From assembly GCA_022605405.1 (NCBI GenBank), contig JABYQQ010000001.1, positions 2,666,001 to 2,730,000 on the forward strand: a stretch of DNA of 64,000 bases, in the 5' to 3' direction. This document shows positions 24,901 through 37,287 of this stretch, piece by piece. The translations under genes were made by a program, and so were the position numbers. Under the pieces are notes generated by a model, which saw only the letters and a list, made by a program, of their open reading frames with translations, was not told the DNA's origin and made no database searches. The stretch's first letter is position 1, and every line of letters begins with the position of its first letter. The stretch is from Earliella scabrosa. Taxonomy: Eukaryota; Basidiomycota; Agaricomycetes; Polyporales; Polyporaceae.

Positions 24901-26376
24901 TTGGCGTCCCTCTCGTATAGCACTCCCAGCCCCTCTCAAGTTGGAAGTTGGGAGTTTCATGTGGACGCAAAGCACCCATATCCATATACGCAAACGCATT
25001 CGATCAAGCCTGTTAGCCAGCGTGCAGCGTGCAGCTCTTCGCGCAGGCGGCCCATTCCCCCCATGGACTGCCCGGAGCGTCGCCATGCCCCGCAAAGGCG
25101 AACGGCTTGCTACTCTCTCCCTCCGCGTTCCCACGTCGAGCCTATCGCGCACTCCGCCCGGGCCCTCGTCCCCGTGCGGCGCAGGTGCGCGGAGTTGGGA
25201 GTTGCGTTTCAGTGCTGGCGATCCTCAGCCCTACTAGGGTCCTTTCGCTGTGCCAGTTGCTGTTCGGGCAGTCGGACGTCGATGTCTGATGATGATGCTC
25301 AGCTCAGCCGGATCATCATTGTTCGACGTTCCAGCCATCTATGTAGCCAGTTCTCTCCTTTCTGTCCTTGCAATTTTTTCCGCGTTTCAGCCAGCGAGCT
25401 CCATCGGAATTTCGGAGCTGAGGCCTCATCGACATCATTCATCTCCTCGGCCACGGCGGGGAGGCAACGGGCCAGACGATCGTCCAACACACCACTGCTA
25501 GCCTGCGCTGTCCGAACCCGAACTGGACTCTCAAAATTCCCCGCGCTGAAACACGAAATGTACACAAGCACCAGTGATGTCGACGTCGACGTACGTTCCG
25601 TGCCCTCCATTATCCCACATCCCATCTCGCATATCGCATATCCCGATATCCCGAACCCAATCGGACGCCGGAAAGCACGGGCCCGCGCGCGCGCCGAGGA
25701 GCACTCCGCGTCCCACATCTAGGCGTCGGGCCGCGGGCGGGAGGAGTCGCTGACACTGACAGGCGAAAAATTCCGTGGAAGGGAGAAGACGTCGGGGGGT
25801 GCGAGAAGACGTCGGGGGGCGGGGGGGAACGTGGTAGATTAAATATTATTGGCCGCGTACGCGCGGGGGGCCGAATAGGGCTTAGGTGCTACGGTAGAGT
25901 ATACGTGAACAGTAGACAGTAAGGAGTGGCAGCTCGGTATGTACAGATGCACAGGCAGATGATGCAGCGAGACCGGCCAGAAGCCGGGCGCGTCTGCGTA
26001 TATGTATAGTACGAATACGAATACGAATGCATGTAGGTAGGTAGGTGGGGAAGGGAGCAGCACTGCGTGGCTAAGAAGGGCATGGGCGTCGCCCGGGCTG
26101 TACGATATAGATGATGATCGCGGACCAAGATTGTCCAAATGCGGATGCGGATGCGAGAGCGAATGCAGAGTGCAAAGGAGGGAATAATAGCTGCGCTTTT
26201 GGGACCGTGGACGGGACGGATGCAGCAATAAGCACGGATCGGGAGCAGGAATCATACCTAAACGCCAAGCGCAACAACCGGGCAGAAGCAACGAACACCA
26301 AGCCGGGGTCGGGCGCGCACATACACCCACGCACCGGGGGAGCGGGAGGGGGTAAATACGGAAAGTCCGGTGTCGC
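21929..26376. other. GC-rich intergenic stretch
   Basis: About 4.4 kb without a gene I can support. High GC keeps several frames open on both strands (for example minus 22684-23340 and plus 24856-25722), with contradictory overlaps and no domain. Simple-sequence patches occur near 26009-26045 (tacgaa and gtag runs), and a repeated gagaagacgtcgggggg pair lies near 25780-25820. Confidence 0.5.
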
Positions 26377-27414
26377 TCACGGCGCAAAGTCGGGGTCCTT
26401 GTCGCACCCGTTGTCCTGGTGGCGCTTGAGCGAGTCGTTCCGGCTGAACGTCTTGCTGCAGAACCGGCACATGTGCTGCTGCTGCAGGTGCGTGCTCTCG
26501 ACGTGCCGCTTCTTGTCGTGCTGCCGCCCGAACGACTTGTTGCACCGGTCGCAGAAGAACCGCTCCTGCGGCGGCGACGACGTCGACGCAGGCGGGATCG
26601 ACGCGACCACTACTCCCGCGGCCGCCGCGGACGAGGGGGAGGAGGACGAGGACGGGGACATGGACGAGGAGGAGGAGGAGGGGTACGCGTGGTAGGCTTG
26701 CGCCTGCGCTTGCGCGGGAGTCGGGATTAGGTGCGTCGACTGCGAGAGCGAGGGGTGCTGCTGTTGCTGCTGTTGCGAGCCCGTGCGCGCCGTGGGGTAC
26801 GGCAGGGCGCGGTGGTCGTACATAGGCGGGGAGGTGCGAGAGGAGGACGAGGGGGCGGGCGCAGCGGTCGCCCAGTGTCCGCTGTTGCGGTTGGACTGGG
26901 CAGAGGAGGAGGAGGAGGAGGCGCGGGGCGGGGAGAAGGGCAAGTCATGCAAAGTTGGGCCTGTCAAGAAGGGCCCTGTCGGTCTCTGCGACGATGAGAC
27001 GGGAGAACGCGCGCACTCACCCATCGAGGGCACGGCGAAACCGCTCGGGACGTCATGCCGGCCGCTGTGGGTGACATCGCGGGAATACGCCTGGTCGTGC
27101 GCGAGCGGGGGGAGGAGCGTGCTGGTCGGGGGCGACGCGGACTGCTGGTGGTGGTGGTGGTGGTGGTGTTGGGCGTGGTGCGGTTGGTGGTGGTGGTACT
27201 GCTGCGGAGGGGGCTGCGGGTAGGCGGGGCCGGGGTGATAAGATGGTGCTGGAAGAGACTGCTGCGGGTAGGGATACGGAACGCCCGAGGCGGGCGTGGC
27301 GGGGTCGGAGGAGCGGGGATAGGTGTGCCTGGAGGGCTGACCCGAGGGCTGGTCGTGGCCGGAACCGGAGGGGTAGTATGGGTAGCGCGGGTCCATGGCG
27401 AGCAGCAAAGACAT
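26377..27414 (-). CDS. C2H2 zinc-finger transcription factor
   Basis: Two-exon gene; ATG at 27414 (an in-frame ATG at 27396 is also possible), intron 26961-27020, 325 aa when spliced. The C-terminus holds two adjacent C2H2 fingers, FFCDRCNKSFGRQHDKKRHV..H and HMCRFCSKTFSRNDSLKRHQ, the second ending with a Cys instead of the last His (HQDNGC). The rest is low complexity: a His run near residue 90, a Gln run near 220, and long Ser and Ala/Gln stretches, typical of basidiomycete regulators. The 60-nt intron has gtgagt and ttgacag ends but no in-frame stop, so retention would yield a protein 20 residues longer. Target genes are unknown, and no close family name is claimed. Confidence 0.85.
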   Translation of the reverse strand: MSLLLAMDPRYPYYPSGSGHDQPSGQPSRHTYPRSSDPATPASGVPYPYPQQSLPAPSYHPGPAYPQPPPQQYHHHQPHHAQHHHHHHHQQSASPPTSTLLPPLAHDQAYSRDVTHSGRHDVPSGFAVPSMGECARSPVSSSQRPTGPFLTGPTLHDLPFSPPRASSSSSSAQSNRNSGHWATAAPAPSSSSRTSPPMYDHRALPYPTARTGSQQQQQQHPSLSQSTHLIPTPAQAQAQAYHAYPSSSSSSMSPSSSSSPSSAAAAGVVVASIPPASTSSPPQERFFCDRCNKSFGRQHDKKRHVESTHLQQQHMCRFCSKTFSRNDSLKRHQDNGCDKDPDFAP

Positions 27415-29836
27415 AGAAGGCGGGAGTGGGGACGACGAGCTGAGGCTGAGGGCGGCTCGGAGGGACGCATTTATACGCTCAAAGGACGACACGGACGATC
27501 CAACGGGAAGGAAAGCTGTCGAAATGCATGCCCGATGGGACCAGATCGACCAATGTATCATGCGCGCAGAGTTTGGCACATCTCCGTGGAGGGCAGGCAG
27601 GGAAGGAGGGATGCCTATCTCGTCCGCCCTCGTCCTCAGGGCGATGCGGGGCCCAGGATGGCCATCGTCCACCCGTCGGTAGGCGCCATCTCCCTCTTCC
27701 GGTCACAATGCCCCCACCGGTCACGCCCACGCGCGTCCACCGTCCGCGTCCGCGATGCAGGCTCGCGCTCGCGCTTGCGCTGGCACGGACAGCCCTGGCC
27801 AGCCTTCGATCGTCCTCCCAGGCGCCCCTCCATTCTCTCGCCTTCTTCCGCCCGGCGCCATGGCACCCAAGCCCTGCCACCGCCAGTCCCTCCAGTCTTC
27901 CTTTTGATCGAGTCGCGGGCCCATAGCACCTCGCGCGTGCTGTGATCGCCAGCGCCCGTCTTGTCTCCGCTCCGAGATGAATCATGAGCCTGCGTCGTCC
28001 GCTGAATTGCGCCATGCTCGCCTCGCGCCCTTGTGCCTCTCGCCCCGCGTCGACGCAAGCTGTGAGGTCCGCGGCCGCACGCGCAAGCTCGGCGGCAGAC
28101 AGGCACCGGCGAGACCCCTGGTGGACTCCGGGCCTACGTAAGACGGGGAGCGAGAAGGGAACAACGGCAGGCAAGGAAGAGGAAGAACGCAGGCCAGCGC
28201 GCACGGGCGATTGCATCACTCGAGATTAACTTGGGCTGCCGCGTGTCCGTCAAGAACAACGGCGGCGGCGATGAGGCCCCTTAGCGCCGGCGAATCCATC
28301 TCCAGCCTCGTATGATGAAGTCGGGTAGTACCGCTCGTGCATGTTCGCTGCGCGTCCTCTGCCGCCGACCCGACAATCCGCCTAGCACGCCGACCATCCC
28401 CTTTCCTTCTCGTAGATCATGAGCACCATCGAGATCCGTCGGAGACCCTTGCGCCATGCCCCTCCTCGGCACCCACTCTCCGATTCTCTGCGCACCTCTC
28501 CTCCTCGAGAGTGCTAGTGCCACCCGTTGCAGCCAGTTTTTCCTGTGGCACCTCCACTCGACGTCTCCCGCCGGCCTGCGCGACGTGCTTGGCATCCAGC
28601 GTCTCCTGCAGCGGGTCACTCAGCGAACCCCGGTCGAGGTGACGCCCTGCCGGTGCGCGTCTGGAGACCTCTGCCCAAAGCGCGAAGCAGGCTTCCATGG
28701 TGGGGGGGGATGAAAGGGCGCGCCGTCCGATCAGCAAGGACTCCGTGATGGCCAAGAAGGAGGGCCATGTATCGTAGTCATCACCGCACAGAAGCTGTCC
28801 GCAGGCCAGCGCTGGAGGACACTACCTGACTCACTGCAGCACGAGTGGCTATTTCGAAGGCCCCGCCCCGCGTCTGCCTGATAGCGGCGAGTGTGTGTGT
28901 TCGGGTGCGCCCGTCGGATCGCGTCTTCTTGTTGGATCGTGTCCCGGAAAGTATCGGTGCTTGCTGCGATGGAGGCGTTGTGCGAGCGCACGGGCTCACG
29001 CGAACGGACCGCGATTCTTGGCGGTTGGGAGCATCGATGGGCGGGATCGATGGGCGAGGACGGCATTGGAAGGGGGTTCGGTGCGCTGGCACTGTCATTC
29101 GGACGCTGTGTCATCCTCGCAGAGCAGGAGGTGTGGATACCGCTCACATGCGTGATAGGTGCCCCCGCCAGATATAGGAACGAGCGAGCTCAAAGGAGCG
29201 AGAAGGGGCAGAAGGCAGGCGCGTCCGTGATATCGAGGTCGGGCATTGCGGGAGCAAATTATAATAATGGGGTGCCGTGGGCGTGGTCGTAGAGGGGTGA
29301 CGATCCGTGAGTGAGAAGAGGCCGGAAGCGCAAGCGGCATGCTGGCATGGGGGGCATCTGGTATGCAATCTGGTGCAGATGGGGTGAGATTGGATATCGA
29401 TCCGCACGTATGAATGAAGAAGGCTCACAGCAAGGAGTTCGAGGACAGAGCCCGAACTTGCGTGCTGGATACGAGACCCCAAACGCGCAGCGACGCTCGT
29501 CCTTCTCGTTCTTCGGTCCGCTGGAAGGTTCATTGCAGACGGTCAGAAACTCGCCGTGCGCATGATGCATTGCAGCACCCTGTGACGCCCGATGTGGGGA
29601 AATTTCGAGAACGCGGGAAGGAGAGCCGCAGGCCAGCGACTCGGAGAAGCTCAGGGACGGCCCGTGAGAAATCGTCTCGTATAGTCGCCTGCCACATTCG
29701 GAGAGGTGGCCTGGTAGTGATGGAACCCATATATGGACGGGCCCAAACACATGCAAAGCGTCGCGCTCAGCGCCACGGGCCGCGCGTGCGCGAGCGAGAG
29801 GCTTGGACCTAGACCTCGGCCTCGGACTCTGCTCTC
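27415..29836. other. divergent promoter region
   Basis: Lies between the starts of the C2H2 gene (minus) and PPG1 (plus), so it probably carries both promoters. No coding region is supported; open frames on both strands overlap one another without domains. Confidence 0.5.
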
Positions 29837-31211
29837 ATGGCGCCCTTCGATCTCGACGCGTGCATACAACAGCTCCTCCGCAAACAGCTCCTCCACGAGG
29901 TCCTCCTACGCGAAATATGCGAAAAGACCAAGGAGGTCCTCATGCGCGAGTCAAACGTCGTGCACGTTAGCGCCCCAGTCACGGTCGTCGGAGACATTCA
30001 TGGGTGAGCCCTGCTGCTGTCAAACTGGGTGAGCAATGGTTGATCGAAACTCAAGCCAGTTCTACGACCTCATAGAGATCTTCAGGATAGGTGGATACGC
30101 ACCGCACACCAACTACCTCTTCCTCGGTATGCCTCTCACGAGTCACGACCCATCTCGCACGGCGATGCTCATCCCTTGCGCAGGCGACTACGTCGACCGC
30201 GGCCTGTTCAGCGTCGAGACAATATCTCTCCTGACGTGCCTTAAGCTCCGGTGGCCAGATAGGGTGCAGCTGATCCGAGGGAATCATGAATCGAGGGCGG
30301 TTACCCAAGTACGTACTTGTGTCTATTGCCACAGCTTCTTCCATTCATCTCCCTCGAGACCTACGGCTTCTACACCGAGTGTGTACGAAAATATGGCTCG
30401 TCACACGTGTGGACGTATTTCACCGATATGTTCGACTTCTTGACGTTGTCAGTGGTCATTGACGACAAGATCTTCTGCGTGCATGGCGGTACGCGTCCGC
30501 TCCTTCCAAGTTCCGCAGTGCGCTCGCGCTCACGCCGTCGCTCAGGTCTTTCGCCCTCAATACACTCGATAGACCAAATCAAGGTGGTGGATCGGTTTCG
30601 GGGTTCGTGTTACGTTGCCTTTGCTCTAGCTACGAGCAGCGCTCAGTTGCCAACAGAGATTCCACATGAGGGTCCCATGGCGGACCTGGTATGGTCAGAT
30701 CCAGACCCTGAGAAAGAAGACTTCGCAATATCACCTCGGTAAGCCACATTACAGTCTCGTCTTCATCCCCACTCGGACGCTGACGATGCGATGTCGTCCG
30801 TGCGCGCCCCGCAGCGGCGCGGGCTACACGTTCGGATCGGGGGTCGTCTACAAGTTCTTGGAGACTAATCAGATGTCCCACATCCTCCGTGCGCATCAGC
30901 TCTGTATGGAAGGCTACACGTCATTATTTGACGAGCATCTCTCGACCGTGTGGTCGGCGCCAAATTACTGTTACCGTTGTGGCAACTCTGCAAGCATCCT
31001 CGAGGTGGGACCCGGGGGCTCCATGTTCTTTAACGTGTTTCAAGCTGCGCCGGAGAACGAGCGAGACGGACCCAGTCATCAGGCGGCCCAGAATGCGGGA
31101 GGGAAGGTATGTTCTAATGCTCAAATCTCCGTCCGCCATGTGCCCGCTCAACGCCCGTTCTCGTTGCCGGACTCCACCGTTTGTCGACAGTTGCCAGAGT
31201 ACTTCTTGTAA
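29837..31211 (+). CDS. PPG1: PP2A-family Ser/Thr phosphatase, Ppg1 type
   Basis: Predicted 314-aa catalytic phosphatase subunit. Eight exons: 29837-30003, 30056-30126, 30184-30308, 30359-30488, 30546-30602, 30657-30738, 30815-31106, 31191-31211; all junctions keep frame. The metallophosphatase motifs are complete: GDIHGQ, GDYVDRG and RGNHES, with HGGLSPS and RAHQL further on. The N-terminus ([32 protein letters not shown]) resembles yeast Ppg1 more than PP2A or Sit4. The protein ends in YFL, the tail that is carboxymethylated in PP2A-like phosphatases. Yeast Ppg1 works with Far-type (STRIPAK) complexes; that role is inferred here from homology. The last exon encodes only LPEYFL. Confidence 0.95.
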
Positions 31212-33354
31212 TATACGCTGCTATGGACAATACCCCTTTTCAGCGCGCAGCTCTTCCGCCCGCTATAGACATGATACCTGTACATTAGGAGGAGAAGAGC
31301 CCGGCGGGCGGTAGCAACGTTGTCGTGCGGTGGATTTTCCCTGGGGACGCAGCTGCGCAAGTACGTCACCGTTATGGCTTCCTCCTCCTCGCGCCGTCGT
31401 CGTCCGCGCATCGCGAAACGTTCGCGGGAAACCGCGTGTTTCTCGTTCACCCGTGTCGTAACTCCACCGACCCCGACGACGCGAGCCTCATGCCCTCTCG
31501 TGCCCAGCCGTGCCATGCGCCGTGGCTGGTAATCAACAAATGTCCGGGCGAAGCGATTGTATCATCACCCCATCAAGTTGACCCTAGTCGACCCACGCGA
31601 GATCATACGTAGAAGAAGTACAAGGAAGACGACAAAGCACGGGCGGCGGACGACCGAGTCGGCCACTTGGAGTCTTGGACTGGCACTGTCAGCTAACATC
31701 TCCCATCGCCCTACGGCAGCAGCTGCTGCTCGTGTAACATGTTATCCGAAACCGCACACACGCCACCGCCGCCCCCTGGACTACGCACCTAAGCGCGGGC
31801 ACGCTCACCAGCAGGCACTTTTTGAAGTCCTCAAGCTCACGAGACTCGGGCGGGAGTGGGCGTACGATGCGTTCGGGCGCGCCCTCCTTCCTGCGAGTCG
31901 ACGTCCGCGGCTGCACACAGGGAAGACTCGGACGGGACGTGCGGGGAATGCGGCGTTGGGTCCGCCCATCGCCCAGACACGAGAGGGGGCGATAAACGTT
32001 GTGCATACCCTCTTGAGCGAGTCTGCCTGCGTCGGTCGGCAGCGGCGCGAGCCTAGGGGTCCTGGCTCTAAACCTCTCACTGCTCTCTCCTCGGGAGAGT
32101 CTCGGTGGCGCAGGTCAGGTCTTCGGGGCTGAACAGGAAGTTGGGACGCGTCTCGCTATGGCCGGCGGGGGGCATGGCGTGTGCCGTTGCAGCTGTGTGG
32201 GCGAGGCAACGAGGCTGGGGGCGTGGGGCACGGTGCGTGTTCGTGGTTCTGGGGCACCCTACTACGCGGAGCGTGGTGCGTGGCGCACGATGCCCAGACT
32301 CCAGAGCTCCTGCGGTGCGCGTCGATTGGGTTGGCGATTGCGCCTGCCACCTGCGGTGGTCTGGGACAACGTCGAGCGTCGAGGGCCGCACTAGGGGCGG
32401 CGAGAGACGGCTGGATCGTCGAGGGTGCGAGAGATGTGCCCAGGGGGCATCGACACCGTTCGTTGACCCGATCTGCTACCGCAACGCCACGGTATCGACG
32501 AGCATGAGCTCGTTCTTACTCTCCTGCGAGCGTCGCAGCGACTCGGTTCGAGCCTGAAGGCCTGACACCCCCCCAAAACCACCACCGACACAGTGCACGT
32601 CTTCGACACTCGCACGCGTGGGTTGGGTGCCCGAAACCCCGATCTCTCTGACGGAGGACTGCGCCGTCGACCGTCGAGTCAATGGTCATCGACAGAAACC
32701 GAACGGGGCCTCCCGCCATCTGCTTCACCTGCACAGGAGCAAGATGCCGACGAGGGCGAGCACGAGGCATGGAAGCGTACCACGTCCAGAGCCGTGCGCA
32801 TCTGCTGATCGCACGCGCACGAGTCACACCCGACGGATACGGTACTCGCCGCCCCGCACTGGCAAGGGGGAGGAGCGCGTCCGATGTGGGTCCCGACGAC
32901 GGACAAGGGAATCGGCTAGTCGCGTCCGGCGGCGGCGGCGGCTCGCACGAGGAGCGCACGGTGGATTCTGGAAGGAGGACGCAGGCACGCGCGCGAACAT
33001 CACGGCCGTGGCCTGACGGGCTTTGGGCAGACGCATCGCTCGCTCGGGTCGGTCGGGCCCCGCACTGCCGGCGTGCACCGTGGCTCTCGACGACTCGACG
33101 CTCGTTGTTTCACGAACCTGGCAGTTGTGGTCCAGAGGCTAGAGGCTGGCGAGCCCATCGCGCTCGCTGAGAACCAGCCGACAGGCTGCATCGACATGGC
33201 TCCGATGAGATCCTCCGCACGGGCAGGTCGGAGTGGGGAGGCAGCCATCGGCCAGCTCGACCCTGCCCGCTCGCTGTCCGTGTCTGGCACGGCTAGGGTT
33301 GTGTGGAAACTCGTCGACATTGTTCCGCGGATCAGACACGTACTCTACATCCCA
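31212..33354. other. intergenic stretch, no supported gene
   Basis: GC-rich sequence with many overlapping open frames. A plus-strand frame open through 31325-31612 has high GC at third positions but no recognised motif and no good ATG. Nothing else noted. Confidence 0.5.
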
Positions 33355-34915
33355 TCATGATGTCCGCGCCGGGAGCCGGGGGCCCAGCAGTCCACGCACG
33401 CCCTGTCTCCAGCTGAGCGTACGTGGCTGCCGTCGTAATCTGTACGAGAGGATGGCGAGAAGGAGGCAGAGGAAGAGAACGACACGGTGCTTCCATTTGC
33501 TCCACCAGAGCGCGGCGAGCGTGCGCAGGAGATCGCGCTTCCGTTGCCGGCCGTGTCTGAGCCTCGGCGTCGGTGCTCCCCTGCCAGAGACGGGATAGCC
33601 AAAGTACGGGTTCAGGTGGGAGGTGGGGGATATCGATGGCACGCGGGGTATCGGTGCGGTCGACGTGGGCGAGGTGGATGACCGCTGGTGGTCCGCGGAA
33701 CTCGTCGCGCCCAGCGCTGGTGGGCTCGCCGGTCGTGAGGACGCCGGAAGGACTGCCAAAAAATTCTCCAATGGATCCTCAAGCCCTGAGAGTGCCGGCA
33801 GACCACCGCCGTAATCTGTCAGGAGGTGAGGAGAGTCGTGACATGCTGACAACACATCCGAGACACACCATGTGGTACCGCTGACGGAGGGAAGTATTCC
33901 AAGAGCTCGTCCTGGGACGGGAAGAAGACGCGTGACAGCGCTGACTTGGGCAGGGCGCGCCTAGAGCAAACGGTTAGCTCAGTACCGACGTCAGAAAGCT
34001 TGGGTATAACCATACTTGACTATGTTCCACACCCCTGAATGTGCCCAGGAATAGTTGAGGATGAAGACTGCCGAGGAGAACGTCAGTGTTTGGAGGAAAC
34101 TCTATGTGTATGGTTTCATTACCGGCAGCGAGCATACCCGGAAATCGGGGAACCAGTTCGTAAATGAACCAGCCTATGATGTCCACGTTCTGCTACACAT
34201 TACACGGGGCTGAGTAAGACCGAAGTATGTGGTTGACATGGTAGCGACCTACGACGCTCTGCACTGAAAGGCCCCCGATGTCAACCATAGCAACGTACTG
34301 CAGGACGGGCTGCTCGTCGTCACTACTGGCTTCATTTATTCCCTCGAGGTTGAGCCGGAGCATCTCCATGTAGTATATCAGCGTCGTGCGCGCGTCTTCC
34401 GCGGTCTGGAACAGACTGGAGAGTTTCACGACCACTATCGGTCTATTGAAGGGATCACGCGCGGTCAATGGAAGGCACTGGAGGAACGGGGCGGTCGGGC
34501 GGGGAATTTCGTCTGGTATGACGGCTAGCCGCCAAACGAGGAAATCTCGCGCATTCTCAAGTGCAAACGGTACGGTGAATTTGTGACGCTGAAGACATGC
34601 TGGTACGTGAGTCCATAGTCTGAGACTGGCGGCAGTCACCTACTCTCAGTAGCTTGAATATGGAGTCTGGAACAAGGAGGCGAACGAGATGTCATAGAGG
34701 TGTTGAGAGTGGTGCCATTAGCCGGACGTACGAATATCGTTTAACCACACTTTTGCCCTCTCTTCACCAACACCGTCTAGACCCAGCTCGTCTACGAGCC
34801 CCGGCAGAATATCCCGCTCCAAGGTCCGCCGTAGACTTCGTGCGCTCGCGACATTTGCCTCGTACTGTTGCAGTAGTTGCTCATGCTTCTCCCGCAGGAC
34901 TTCACTGGTCGTCAT
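33355..34915 (-). CDS. CRAL-TRIO (Sec14-like) protein with C-terminal membrane anchor
   Basis: Predicted 409-aa lipid-binding or transfer protein. Exons on the minus strand: 34732-34915, 34640-34666, 34253-34599, 34123-34189, 34016-34067, 33869-33960, 33355-33815, all in frame; exon 2 is only 27 nt. An N-terminal helical region precedes the Sec14-type lobe, seen as RPIVVVKLSSLF, LQYVAMVDIGGLS, VDIIGWFIYELVPRFPGML, VFILNYSWAHSGVWNIVK, then PKSALSRVFF and LLEYFP. The C-terminal 110 residues are Ser/Pro-rich and end with a hydrophobic segment (VVLFLCLLLAILS) followed by a basic tail, suggesting tail anchoring to a membrane. ATG 34915 was chosen because it directly precedes the helical domain; the frame is open further upstream without a better start. 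It is divergent from the membrane protein at 35420. Confidence 0.85.
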
Positions 34916-35359
34916 GTCGTTGAGCCGGACGAGGTACACGAGTCTATAGAGGAGCAGGAGAAAGAGAGCGGGCGGCGCTATATCAGACGATGAGGGGAGA
35001 GGGAGCGCATGTTCTGTGGGTCGCGCTAGTGGTATGTTCATCAACAACATGTGAATCTTCCCGATAAAGTCGGAGCGACAATTTTGACGCCCATGATGGA
35101 TCAACAAGTCGGAAGTCAGGGTTGTTGGTCTTGCCCTTGTCCAGAACGCGTACATACCCTGGTCACGTTGGCTCCTGCTTTCACTTGTTGGTCCTCATTC
35201 CAGCTGCTCTACGCGTTTCCCGACATGGCGCGCTCGACACCGGCGGCGGCGGGCGCGAGACCTTCGTTGAGGCCCTCTCGATCATGGCTGACACGGCGGA
35301 GTGCGATCGGTCACTGTCAGTTCGACTGTCAACGCCGTCAACCGCCGCCGCCGTGCGCA

Positions 35360-35365
35360 TATAAA
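35360..35365 (+). promoter_or_regulatory. TATA box
   Basis: tataaa in the context gcatataaacc, 55 nt upstream of ATG 35420. Position and consensus fit a core promoter for the membrane-protein gene. Confidence 0.6.
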
Positions 35366-35419
35366 CCCTCGAGTCGGTCCGTTCCCTCTCTACCACATAC
35401 CATCATCATCCTCGCCAGC

Positions 35420-36238
35420 ATGATCTTCACCAGCATCATCATCGCCTTCGTCTTCGCCCTCGCGGGTGTCTTCCAAGACCCCATCACCGACAACCTCCTC
35501 TTCTCGCTCACCATCCTCACCTTGCCATCTCTCTCCGCCGTCTCTAACATTCTCCACATCGCTGGGTGAGTTCGTCCGCCTCTATGTCTTGCATGTTGTC
35601 CAACAGTCGGTTGTCAAGTCCTATGTCCCGCCCTACCCTGCCTATGCCCCCCGTCCTCGACCCATTCAGCCACCTTCTCGCCGACATCAACATTTCGTTC
35701 AAACCCACACGCGCACTATGGGTTACCACGCACACAGCCTACGGATCCCCCACTGCAGACCCCTCAGCCTACTCCTATATCTTCTCTTGCATCATCGTAT
35801 CTGGCCTCGTTCTCTGTCTCATCATCATAACAGCAATAATAACGCCTATGGACATCTCGGGCAAGGTAAGTCACCTTCTTCTGACGGTTTTTCTCGCGCT
35901 CAAATGCTTGCCAATAGTCGTACGGACCAGTATCACCGGTCATCGGTCCTCTTTCCTTCATCGACGAAGACCGATCTTCGGACACTCTTGAGTTCGGTCA
36001 GCCCTGGTCCTTCAGCAACTCGACGTCCCTTCCTGGCGGCGAGCTAGATCTTATCCCTTCTACCCCTTCTGTGGCATCTTCCATCTCTCTTGACGATCTC
36101 TTGGCTCCTTCTGTCTCTGGCGATCTCTCTCTCACCGGCTTCTTGCAAGTACTTCCCCACCCGGACGATGCCTCTCTTTTCTCGGATGTTCTCACTGCAC
36201 CCAATAATGAAGACTCGGATTACGGACACGTGACTTAG
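35420..36238 (+). CDS. unrecognised membrane protein with acidic Ser-rich tail
   Basis: Three exons (35420-35565, 35607-35865, 35918-36238) give 241 aa; all junctions are GT..AG and close in frame on TAG. The N-terminus is a hydrophobic segment (MIFTSIIIAFVFALAGVF) that could be a signal anchor. A second moderately hydrophobic stretch follows at about 27-48. A strong transmembrane segment lies near residues 107-130 (YIFSCIIVSGLVLCLIIITA). The remaining 105 residues are rich in Ser, Pro, Asp and Leu, with short LDDLL and DLSLTGFL patches. No family is recognised. A TATA box 55 nt upstream supports the start, and the introns (41 and 52 nt) are short. Membrane location is inferred from hydrophobicity only. 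Confidence 0.65.
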
Positions 36239-37287
36239 GCCTCGTACGTCCACGCCATCACGGTTCAGACAGTTACCCATACTCACTCCGGAGTCCCTTC
36301 CTCCCCTCAGGAACGCAATACTTGCACAGGAGACGATGGAAACTGTGGACAGTGCTTGCAATGCTCAGTAACATGACGTTGGGCACTAGTAGACGGAGCG
36401 AATTCCGCGATCATGTGTTGCTCCCTTCTGCTGTCTGCCGGCCAATATATTCCCTCGTTTTCTGTGCGCCATTCCAGTCTGTCTGAGGCTATACACTACT
36501 CGCCGCGTATGCACGTTTCTGATTGCCACCGTGCAGTGTCTGCGGTCCTCACTCGTGTCTTACTTGCGAGCAGACCCCGTAAGATCCGAGCGCGCAGGTC
36601 CGTGGGCAAGTGTCCGCGCGTGCGCAAGCCTGTCGTCTACCAACCACCCGCCATTTGGAGTGGGACTGAATGCGTTTCCCGTGCCGTGCCGGCTCTGGCG
36701 TGAAGAGAGGTGATGGACGACCGTGCGACGTTCACGTGCGACGCCGTGTTCGGACTGACAGGTGTGGGCGAAATCAACGCTCGCTGCTTTTGGCACTCTT
36801 TCTCTCTCTCCAACCTCTCCCGCGCAACACACCCTCTCCTCCTGCACCTCGCTTCGTTCCTTTGACGTTCTGCGGCATCTCGCTCAACGTAATACCCTTT
36901 TCTACCACCAACGTGTCTCTCCCCAGCTCCCAGGCATCCCAACCGCCAGGAAACAGCGCTGCCGTTCCAGCATCGACGGAGCATCGTTGTCCCACATCTG
37001 GAAACGCGGAAATCTCAGCAATACTTCGCTGCTACCTCGAGATCTCGCCGGAGTGGGCTGTCGACAGTCTAATTTTTCCTCGGAGCACCTTGCGTCACCA
37101 CCCCTCCACCGCGTACGTCAACACCGGCAACCTACTGTCTGGTTACGGCACTTGTAGATCCCCAGGCTCGCCGCATTAAGCACGCATAATATGGTTATAC
37201 TGGCAAGTGAGTAGCCTGCCTCTCCTCTTGGCCATCGGCTGAGGTTGTTTTGCAGGTAGACATCGGAGTTCGAATGGCGACACACGG
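36239..37287. other. intergenic stretch
   Basis: Open plus frames (for example 36670-37179) are present, but no domain, good start or splice pattern ties them to the neighbouring genes. They may include 5' exons of the following gene. Confidence 0.4.

Noticed and set aside
26383..27223. Plus-strand Gly/Arg-rich frames opposite the C2H2 gene
   Set aside because: They are antisense shadows of the His-, Gln- and Ser-rich coding repeats of the zinc-finger gene.
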